A DNA stretch of 50,631 nt from Candidatus Kapaibacterium sp. (GTDB lineage Bacteria > Bacteroidota > Ignavibacteria > Kapaibacteriales > UBA961), in contig JAFLBY010000003.1 in assembly GCA_017302855.1 (NCBI GenBank), positions 1 through 50,631 of the forward strand. Reading direction: 5' to 3'. This document shows positions 43,949-50,631 of this stretch, piece after piece (positions within the stretch are counted from its first letter, which is position 1; each line of letters starts with the position of its first letter). A program made the translations under genes and the position numbers. The notes below the pieces were generated by a model that was not told where the DNA came from, searched no databases, and saw only the letters and a list, made by a program, of their open reading frames with translations.

Positions 43949-45643
43949 ATGATGGTACCGGAACTTCTTGGCATTGTATGTGTATTTTTTCTTTCGGTTA
44001 TATGCTCTATACCATTAGGTAAATACATAAGTAAGGTTTTCCTTTATGAATATACGCGTCTTGATATTGTATTTAATAGATTGGATAGATGGATTATTAC
44101 ACTGAGCGGTATTGATGCAACAAGACAAATGACATGGAAAGACCATGTAAAATCACTTCTTTATATTAATGGTGTTTGGTTTTTTCTTTCAATGGCAGTA
44201 TTAATGAATATGAGTCACTTGCCTCTGAATCCGGACGGCAACCCTTCCATGAGTTTTGACTTAGCATTTAATACATCCGTGAGTTTTATTACGAATACGA
44301 ATCTGCAACATTATTCCGGTGAGACGGGCTTATCATATTTGGGACAACTTATTCTCATGCTGTGGCAATTTTTAAGTGCTGCATCGGGGATAACTGTTTG
44401 TGCGGTTGTTTTTATGGCGATGAAAGAAACAAAGAGTGAAGCATTCGGTAATTTTTATTCCATTTTCATCAGAAGTTGCACACGTATTTTATTCCCTTTA
44501 GCTATTGTGACAGCCATACTGTTTTTGTTCAATGGCATGCCTATGACTTTTGAAGGAAAAGACAGCATCACAACATTACAAGGTGAGCAACAATACATCA
44601 GTCGTGGACCTGTGGCAGCTTTTACGGCAATAAAACATTTAGGAACCAACGGTGGTGGTTTCTATGGCGTTAATTCGGCGCATCCTCTGGAAAATCCCAA
44701 TTATTTTACCGCCATTATTCAGATGATTGCCCAAACAATTATTCCGATGGGACTGGTTTTTGCCTTAGGTTATATGCTGAAAAATAAGAAATTCTCTCGC
44801 ATGATATTTGGCGTAATGACAGTCGGATTTATTATCCTTGTTACACCAACAATAATATCAGAAATGCAAGGCAATCCGAATATCACCGCAATGGGTATTC
44901 AGCAGACAATGGGTAATATGGAAGGAAAAGAAATACGCTTTGGTTCAGGTTTATCCGGATATTGGAGTATTATTACAACAGTAATCTCTACGGGCAGTGT
45001 GAATGCAATGCATGATAGTTTTATGCCTTTGAGTACCATGAATCAATTATTGGCTATGATGGTCAATGGTTTTTACGGTGGCTGTGGTGTCGGGTTTCTC
45101 AACTTTTATATTTTTATCATTTTAGCCGTATTTATCAGCGGATTGATGGTAGGGCGAACACCCGAATTTTTAGGCAAAAAAGTTGAAGCGAAAGAAATAA
45201 AAATTGCAATGCTTATTGCTTTACTTCACCCTTTTCTGATATTAAAAGGTACTGCACTGGCAACGGCATTACCGGACTATACAACTGCATCGCTCAGTAA
45301 TCCGGGTTTTCATGGCTTTAGTCAAATATTATATGAATTCACCTCATCAAGTGCCAATAATGGCAGTGGGTTGGAGGGCTTAGGCGATAATACGCCATTT
45401 TGGAATATTGCCTGTGGTATAGTAATGGTATTGGCTCGTTATCTTCCTATTATTGGTCCAATTGCCATTGCAGGAATATTGGCTAATAAAAAATATATAC
45501 CGGAAAGTAATGGAACATTAAAAACAGATACCCCAACATTTGGACTGATGATTTTTGCTGTCATTATTATTATTACGACATTATCATTTTTCCCTGCTCT
45601 CACACTTGGTCCTGTGGCAGAATATTTCTCATTAATAAAATAA
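43949..45643 (+). CDS. kdpA: KdpA, K+-translocating subunit of the Kdp ATPase
   Basis: The product has 564 residues (E. coli 557) and about ten membrane helices. Selectivity-loop blocks are recognisable: [38 protein letters not shown], and later [16 protein letters not shown] and [20 protein letters not shown]. These are the four P-loop-like segments of the superfamily of K+ transporters (SKT). KdpA binds K+ with micromolar affinity and passes it to KdpB. Start ATG 43949 (MMVPELLGI) has AGGA 5 bp upstream; the second ATG is also possible. kdpB follows after 10 bp. Confidence 0.97.
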   Translation: MMVPELLGIVCVFFLSVICSIPLGKYISKVFLYEYTRLDIVFNRLDRWIITLSGIDATRQMTWKDHVKSLLYINGVWFFLSMAVLMNMSHLPLNPDGNPSMSFDLAFNTSVSFITNTNLQHYSGETGLSYLGQLILMLWQFLSAASGITVCAVVFMAMKETKSEAFGNFYSIFIRSCTRILFPLAIVTAILFLFNGMPMTFEGKDSITTLQGEQQYISRGPVAAFTAIKHLGTNGGGFYGVNSAHPLENPNYFTAIIQMIAQTIIPMGLVFALGYMLKNKKFSRMIFGVMTVGFIILVTPTIISEMQGNPNITAMGIQQTMGNMEGKEIRFGSGLSGYWSIITTVISTGSVNAMHDSFMPLSTMNQLLAMMVNGFYGGCGVGFLNFYIFIILAVFISGLMVGRTPEFLGKKVEAKEIKIAMLIALLHPFLILKGTALATALPDYTTASLSNPGFHGFSQILYEFTSSSANNGSGLEGLGDNTPFWNIACGIVMVLARYLPIIGPIAIAGILANKKYIPESNGTLKTDTPTFGLMIFAVIIIITTLSFFPALTLGPVAEYFSLIK

Positions 45644-45653
45644 GTTCAGTATT

Positions 45654-47690
45654 ATGAGTACAAGTAGTTCTCTTTTTCAGAAAGACTTGCTGATCGAAGC
45701 ATTGAAGCAGTCATTTATAAAACTCGACCCAAGATTGATGTTTCGCAATCCCGTAATGTTTACTGTAGAAATTGGAACAGCAGTAATGCTTTGTGTCTGT
45801 ATATGGGTACTGTTCGGTGAGCAATCACAAGGAAGCTTCATCTATAATACAGCTATTTTTCTTATTCTTTTTTTTACATTACTATTTGCGAATTTTGCAG
45901 AAGCACTGGCGGAAGCAAGAGGAAAATCACAAGCCGAAAGTTTACGTAAAACAAGAGAAGAAACACCTGCAAAAAAAATATTTTCCGTTGGGAAATCACA
46001 TAATCATCAGATGGAAATAATTCCTTCTTCTCAACTCAGAAAAGGCGATATGTTCTATTGTGAGGCAGGAGATATTATTCCTGCGGATGGTGAAATAATT
46101 GAAGGATTAGCTACCATAGACGAAAGTGCCATAACAGGAGAATCCGCGCCTGTTATTCGTGAAGCAGGGGGCGATAAAAGCTCCGTCACCGGCGGCACGA
46201 AAGTATTATCAGACACTATAATGGTGAAAGTCACGACAGAACAAGGTGAGAGTTTTTTGGATACGATGATTGCTTTGGTCGAAGGTGCCTCCAGACAAAA
46301 AACACCCAATGAAATTGCGCTGACAATTCTTCTTGCCGGATTTACATTAGTATTTCTTATTGTGACCGTGACATTACAACCTTTTGCTGACTTTGCGCAT
46401 GCTCCCGTGACAATCGGTGCCTTAATTTCACTTTTTGTATGCTTAATTCCCACCACTATCGGAGGATTACTTTCTGCCATCGGTATTGCCGGTATGGACA
46501 GAGCTTTGCGTGCAAATGTTATTACTAAAAGTGGAAGAGCCGTTGAGACAGCCGGTGACATTGATGTTCTTTTATTAGATAAAACCGGAACAATAACAAT
46601 TGGCAATAGAAAAGCCACACATTTTTATCCGGCAGGGGGCATTGATAATGCACATTTTATTCATTCAGTGGTATTAAGTTCATTAGCTGATGAAACACCC
46701 GAAGGTAAATCAATTATCGAACTGGCAAAAGTTAATCCGAGAGACTATCGAATAAACAATGCTCGATTTATCAAATTTACGGCAGAAACCCGAAGCAGCG
46801 GCATTGATATTGACAATAGACGCATCCGTAAAGGAGCAGTTGATGCCATAAAATTGTTATGCGAAAAAGCAGGTAATCCATTTCCGACAGAAACAGCCAA
46901 TACGGTTAATCAGATATCAAATAATGGCGGAACTCCTCTTGTGGTATCAGAAAATGAAAAAATACTCGGAGTCATCGAATTACAGGATATTATCAAGCCG
47001 GGAATTGGAGAGCGTTTTCAACGATTGCGCAAAATGGGAATTAAAACTGTTATGGTCACAGGCGATAATCCATTAACTGCAAAATTTATTGCCGAAAAAG
47101 CCGGTGTTGATGATTTTATTGCCGAAGCCAAACCTGAAGATAAAATGAATTATATCAAAAAGGAACAGGCAAATGGCAGATTAGTAGCCATGATGGGCGA
47201 CGGTACTAATGATGCGCCTGCATTAGCGCAAGCGGATGTCGGTGTGGCAATGAATAGCGGCACTCAAGCAGCAAAAGAAGCAGGAAATATGGTGGATTTG
47301 GATAATGACCCGACGAAATTAATAGAAATAGTTGAAATTGGTAAACAATTATTAATGACAAGAGGAACACTGACGACATTCAGCATTGCCAATGATGTTG
47401 CGAAATATTTTGCAATTATCCCGGCTTTATTTATCGTCGCCGTTCCATCCTTACAAGGACTAAATATTATGAAATTACATAGCCCGGAAAGTGCTATACT
47501 CTCGGCAATAATATTTAATGCTGTCATTATTCCTTTTCTTATTCCGCTTGCCCTAAAAGGGGTTGCCTATAAACCTATAGGGGCAGAAGCATTATTGCGC
47601 AGAAATTTATTGATATATGGCTTAGGCGGAATAATTATTCCCTTTATAGGTATTAAAATCATTGATCTTTTTGTTTCACAATGTATATAA
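45654..47690 (+). CDS. kdpB: KdpB, P-type ATPase subunit
   Basis: The product has 678 residues (E. coli 682). The A-domain TGES lies at 161-164 ([13 protein letters not shown]). The phosphorylated aspartate is D309 in LLDKTGTIT (E. coli D307). The nucleotide domain includes DETPEGKSI, and the hinge blocks are [20 protein letters not shown] and [20 protein letters not shown]. The N-terminal helix region and the [19 protein letters not shown] membrane motif specific to KdpB are present. It hydrolyses ATP to drive K+ uptake in the KdpFABC complex. kdpC starts right at its end: ATG 47681 would overlap by 10 bp, and ATG 47696 lies 5 bp after the stop. Confidence 0.97.
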   Translation: MSTSSSLFQKDLLIEALKQSFIKLDPRLMFRNPVMFTVEIGTAVMLCVCIWVLFGEQSQGSFIYNTAIFLILFFTLLFANFAEALAEARGKSQAESLRKTREETPAKKIFSVGKSHNHQMEIIPSSQLRKGDMFYCEAGDIIPADGEIIEGLATIDESAITGESAPVIREAGGDKSSVTGGTKVLSDTIMVKVTTEQGESFLDTMIALVEGASRQKTPNEIALTILLAGFTLVFLIVTVTLQPFADFAHAPVTIGALISLFVCLIPTTIGGLLSAIGIAGMDRALRANVITKSGRAVETAGDIDVLLLDKTGTITIGNRKATHFYPAGGIDNAHFIHSVVLSSLADETPEGKSIIELAKVNPRDYRINNARFIKFTAETRSSGIDIDNRRIRKGAVDAIKLLCEKAGNPFPTETANTVNQISNNGGTPLVVSENEKILGVIELQDIIKPGIGERFQRLRKMGIKTVMVTGDNPLTAKFIAEKAGVDDFIAEAKPEDKMNYIKKEQANGRLVAMMGDGTNDAPALAQADVGVAMNSGTQAAKEAGNMVDLDNDPTKLIEIVEIGKQLLMTRGTLTTFSIANDVAKYFAIIPALFIVAVPSLQGLNIMKLHSPESAILSAIIFNAVIIPFLIPLALKGVAYKPIGAEALLRRNLLIYGLGGIIIPFIGIKIIDLFVSQCI

Positions 47691-47695
47691 CGATT

Positions 47696-48253
47696 ATGAA
47701 AACGTATGTACTGCCGGCAATACGCCTAACACTTATCTTTGCTATATTTTTTTGCGCTATCTATACATTCATTGTCATGGCTTCTTCTATGCTTGTACCG
47801 GAAAAGTTTTCCTTCGGAAAGATGAATAATGGATATTATTATTCGATAGGTCAGAAATTTTCAAGTGATAAGTATTTTTGGTCACGCCCATCAGCAGTTG
47901 AATACAATGCCGCTGCTTCCGGTGGCAGCAATAAGGGACCATCGAATCCGGACTATCTTCATAGTGTACAATTACGCATAGACACATTATTGCACTATAA
48001 TTCCGATATAGAACTCTCCGATATTCCTTCGGATATTGTAACCGCAAGCGGCAGTGGCTTAGACCCTCATATTTCCGTGCAGGCGGCAATGATACAAGTG
48101 CCTCGTATCAGCAAAATTCGAAAAGTAAGTCCGGATATACTCAAAAAAACTATTAAAGACTTGACAGAAAAACCAATGTTCGGAATTTTCGGAACAGAAA
48201 AAATTCATGTACTAACATTAAATCTTGCATTAGATTCCATTTCACATTTTTAA
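47696..48253 (+). CDS. kdpC: KdpC, accessory subunit of the Kdp ATPase
   Basis: The product is 185 residues from ATG 47696. A frame from 47681 adds five residues (MYITI) and overlaps kdpB. A single N-terminal membrane helix (LTLIFAIFFCAIYTFIVMAS) is followed by a periplasmic domain with KYFWSRPSAVEYNAAASGGSN, DIVTASGSGLDPHISVQAAM and KPMFGIFGTEKIHVLTLNLAL, the family's three conserved blocks. KdpC raises the ATP affinity of KdpB and helps assembly. It is co-transcribed with kdpB and followed after 13 bp by a porin-like gene. Confidence 0.95.
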   Translation: MKTYVLPAIRLTLIFAIFFCAIYTFIVMASSMLVPEKFSFGKMNNGYYYSIGQKFSSDKYFWSRPSAVEYNAAASGGSNKGPSNPDYLHSVQLRIDTLLHYNSDIELSDIPSDIVTASGSGLDPHISVQAAMIQVPRISKIRKVSPDILKKTIKDLTEKPMFGIFGTEKIHVLTLNLALDSISHF

Positions 48254-48266
48254 GTATAGTTTTACT

Positions 48267-49652
48267 ATGAAAAACACATTTGCTATGAAAAACAATTTTA
48301 TCATTATGGCTCTTGTGATATTGTGTTCACAGACAGCCACAATAAACGCTCAACAAACTGGTGAACCTTTTGAAGGAATAGATCAGTCTTGGCACAATGG
48401 TAATGACCGAAGAGACTCCTCTGTTTTTAAAGACATGAAATACTTTACTCCAAGTATTATTATGGATATTAATTACAATTTTTCTTTTAATGATCCTATT
48501 GATAATACTGTTGTGGGTTCAACTGCATTAGCGCGGCATAATGAATTACAATTATCGGCGCTTCATTTTGGCGGTGATTTTTACTATGAAGGCGCGCGAG
48601 CACGTATTATGACACAATTCGGTACTCGTTCAACAGTTGTACCGCGCAATGATTTTAGTGTCTATCGTGGTCAGTATTCTTTAGCAAATGTCTATCGTTA
48701 TTTGAGCGAGGCGTATGCGGGCTATCATATCAACACGATGCATGGTATTAATGTGGATTTTGGAATGTTCATGTCTTATATAGGACTTAACTCATACTAC
48801 CAGCCCGAAAATTGGGAATATCAAGCTTCGTTTACTTCTGATAATACTCCATGGTTTTTTGTCGGCACACGTATTCAGATTTTTCCTTCAAAAAACTGGA
48901 AAATCGAACCATGGATTATTAATGGTTGGCAAAGCTATGGAAAATTTAATTCAATGCCCGGATTTGGTGGAAACATCACCTATATGTCAGATGATGGTAA
49001 TTGGAAGGTCATCACAAATAATTATGTAGGTACAGATGCGGCGGGAATAAAAGACAGAGTCCGTTTCCATTCGGATAATAGTGTTTTGTATCGTTATTAT
49101 AATCAACCCGCATCAAATGGCATAAGCAGAATGGCATTTTCGATGACCGCAGATATTGGCTCCGAAAGTGGTGGCGGCGTGAATGGTTTTGATAATTCAG
49201 ATCCTACGAAGCCCGCACAGTATTTTCTTAGTGCTATGTTTTATAATCGTCTGTGGTTTGCACACAACAAATTGGCATGGACTTTCGGTGGGGGCTGGAT
49301 GAAAAATCCCGGACGTTATTTAGTCCTCTATCCCACAGGACAAGCCAGTCCATTGCCTAATCCTCAAGACCCTACGAAAACAGAAGGCACATTTCCCTTT
49401 AGTGCTAATCCGGGTGATCAGTTCGAGGGATGGGACTGGAGCACCAATATTGACTGGATGCCTAATCAAAGTTTAACGTTCCGATTAGAATATGTAAATA
49501 GAAATGCTTCCGTACCGTATTTTGCAGGAAGTGGCGGTGTAACGTCATCCACAGGGTTAATAACGACACCTGTTGATCCAAACGGCGCTTGGAAACCTGA
49601 TTTAGTGACAAGTGAACAAAAAGTTATTTTTGCTTTATTATTCCGATTATAA
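48267..49652 (+). CDS. Outer-membrane beta-barrel porin-like protein in the kdp operon
   Basis: The product has 461 residues. A signal peptide (NFIIMALVILCSQTATINAQ) precedes a domain of long amphipathic strands: ALHFGGDFYYEGARARIM, GINVDFGMFMSYIGLNSYY, WFFVGTRIQIFPSKNWKIEP, YFLSAMFYNRLWFAHNKLAW, SLTFRLEYVNRNA. The last residues KVIFALLFRL end in a strand with a C-terminal Leu/aromatic, as in outer-membrane barrels. It resembles the BBP2/putative porin family. It lies between kdpC and kdpD with gaps of 13 and 7 bp, so it is part of the Kdp transcript. A role in letting K+ cross the outer membrane at low supply is inference. Confidence 0.75.
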   Translation: MKNTFAMKNNFIIMALVILCSQTATINAQQTGEPFEGIDQSWHNGNDRRDSSVFKDMKYFTPSIIMDINYNFSFNDPIDNTVVGSTALARHNELQLSALHFGGDFYYEGARARIMTQFGTRSTVVPRNDFSVYRGQYSLANVYRYLSEAYAGYHINTMHGINVDFGMFMSYIGLNSYYQPENWEYQASFTSDNTPWFFVGTRIQIFPSKNWKIEPWIINGWQSYGKFNSMPGFGGNITYMSDDGNWKVITNNYVGTDAAGIKDRVRFHSDNSVLYRYYNQPASNGISRMAFSMTADIGSESGGGVNGFDNSDPTKPAQYFLSAMFYNRLWFAHNKLAWTFGGGWMKNPGRYLVLYPTGQASPLPNPQDPTKTEGTFPFSANPGDQFEGWDWSTNIDWMPNQSLTFRLEYVNRNASVPYFAGSGGVTSSTGLITTPVDPNGAWKPDLVTSEQKVIFALLFRL

Positions 49653-49659
49653 AATATTT

Positions 49660-50631
49660 ATGAATCATCATATACCCAATCCTGAATATTTTCTACAACT
49701 CATCAAGAAAAAAAGATTAGGTACATGTAAGATCTATTTAGGCATGAGTGCAGGTGTCGGTAAAACATACCGAATGTTACAAGAAGCCCATATACTGCTA
49801 CGCAATGGCGTGGATGTGAAAATAGGGTATGTTGAAACACATAAACGGTATGATACTGAAAAATTAATTGAAGGTTTACCGATAATACCCCGAAAAAAAA
49901 TATTTTATAAGGGTAAAGAAATCGAAGAAATGGATCTTGATACAATTATTGCACAAAGACCTGAAGTAATTATTGTTGATGAATTGGCGCATAGTAATAT
50001 TGAAGGCAGTAAGCATAAAAAACGATGGGAAGATGTCCTTGAAATATTATCATACGGTATAAATGTTATTACTGCGGTGAATATACAACATTTAGAAAGT
50101 CTTCATGACAGTATTCATGTCATCACCGGTATTGATGTGACCGAACGTATTCCCGATAGTTTCTTATCTCATGCAGATGAAGTGGTAAATATTGATCTTA
50201 CGGCTGATGAATTACTTTTCCGTTTACGGGAAGGAAAAATTTACACTCAGGAAAAAATAGCGACAGCTTTGCAAAATTTTTTTACGTATGATACTATTCT
50301 TCAATTGCGTGAACTTGCTTTGAAAGAAGTTGCTTCGCATGTTGAGAGAAAAGTAGAAACGGAAGTAACAAAAGAGCATGCTTTGCGACCGCAGCGTTTT
50401 ATGGTATGTATTGAAACTAATGAAAAAATTGCCAAAAGTGTTATTCGGAAAACTGCCCGGCTTGCCCATTACTATCAATCGCAATGGTTTGCTCTTTATG
50501 TGCAAACAGACAAAGAAAGTCCTGAAAAAATTCCTTTGCACAAACAAAGACATTTATTGCAGAATATGGAGCTGGTCTTGCAATTAGGCGGCGAGGTTAT
50601 CAAAGTCGCGAGCAATGACAGAGGCACGATG
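49660..50631 (+). CDS. kdpD: KdpD N-terminal sensor region (3' truncated by window edge)
   Basis: The frame is open from ATG 49660 to the window end (324 codons seen). The KdpD domain has a Walker A GMSAGVGKTY (28-37; more often GxAPGVGKTY), Walker B IIVDELAHSN (104-113), SKHKKRWEDVLEIL and VNIQHLESLHD with RIPDSFL. A universal-stress-like part begins at about 245 (RFMVCIETNEKIAKSVIRKT). KdpD senses low K+ and high ionic strength and signals to a response regulator. In many Bacteroidota this protein lacks or has a separate kinase domain; whether a kinase core follows cannot be told here. It is the last gene of the kdp transcript visible, and its cognate regulator is probably the sigma-54 activator upstream of kdpF. 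Confidence 0.93.
   Translation, partial: MNHHIPNPEYFLQLIKKKRLGTCKIYLGMSAGVGKTYRMLQEAHILLRNGVDVKIGYVETHKRYDTEKLIEGLPIIPRKKIFYKGKEIEEMDLDTIIAQRPEVIIVDELAHSNIEGSKHKKRWEDVLEILSYGINVITAVNIQHLESLHDSIHVITGIDVTERIPDSFLSHADEVVNIDLTADELLFRLREGKIYTQEKIATALQNFFTYDTILQLRELALKEVASHVERKVETEVTKEHALRPQRFMVCIETNEKIAKSVIRKTARLAHYYQSQWFALYVQTDKESPEKIPLHKQRHLLQNMELVLQLGGEVIKVASNDRGTM

Noticed and set aside
1-50631. CRISPR array, tRNA or rRNA genes
   Set aside because: No regularly spaced identical repeats, and no tRNA T-arm or rRNA signature was recognised by eye.

Overview
The window looks like a chromosomal segment of a free-living member of the FCB group (Bacteroidota/Chlorobiota side). My best guess is a Candidatus Kapabacteria- or Ignavibacteria-like lineage. 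That is inference from gene content: at least six secreted proteins end in type IX secretion (T9SS) sorting domains, one of them with SBBP repeats and one with Asp-box repeats. Several genes have -7 boxes of the Bacteroidota TAnnTTTG type, most starts lack a strong Shine-Dalgarno sequence, and flagellar-type genes (motB, fliW, csrA) coexist with T9SS cargo. No rRNA, tRNA or CRISPR array was recognised.

Layout. 1-6.3 kb is an accessory-looking stretch with loosely spaced unrelated genes: the end of a Lys/Pro/Gln repeat protein, a scramblase/LURP-one-like protein, a beta-helix T9SS protein, a VanW-glycosyltransferase fusion and a small DUF2007-like protein. Two copies of a ~100 bp non-coding repeat punctuate it. 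6.4-10.3 kb is a 1296-aa secreted protein with a metzincin-type zinc site. 10.3-13.2 kb is a repeat-rich island. It holds a displaced polymorphic-toxin tip (GIY-YIG/URI-like) with an Rhs-like stub, a frameshifted leucine-rich-repeat gene in the immunity position, a small lipoprotein, and several copies of two dispersed repeat families. 13.3-16.8 kb is an Asp-box beta-propeller T9SS protein. 16.8-18.8 kb carries motB, a tandem double-FliW gene and csrA. 19-22 kb has a receiver-domain regulator, a small conserved-looking protein, clpS and alr. 22.2-24.9 kb is a probable operon of a T9SS cargo protein, an ECF sigma factor and a membrane anti-sigma candidate. 25-37.4 kb holds a fasciclin lipoprotein, a short-chain dehydrogenase, a PD40/OmpA protein, an SBBP-repeat T9SS protein, a fumarylacetoacetase-family enzyme with tyrS, two small membrane or lipoprotein genes, and a glycosyltransferase. 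37.5-41.9 kb is an RRM RNA-binding protein and a 1.3-kaa lamin-tail/Ig-like/T9SS protein.

42.2-50.6 kb is a potassium-uptake locus: a sigma-54-dependent response regulator, kdpF (25 codons), kdpA, kdpB, kdpC, an outer-membrane porin-like protein and the start of kdpD, which runs off the window.

How the genes work together. FliW antagonises CsrA post-transcriptionally, so the double-FliW/CsrA pair is probably a regulatory unit tied to motility. The sigma/anti-sigma pair probably responds to envelope or secretion state and lies in an operon with a T9SS cargo. The Kdp locus couples a sigma-54 activator and the KdpD sensor to a high-affinity K+ pump, with a porin probably serving the outer membrane. 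The 10.3-13.2 kb island appears to be a site of toxin/immunity module turnover between dispersed repeats.
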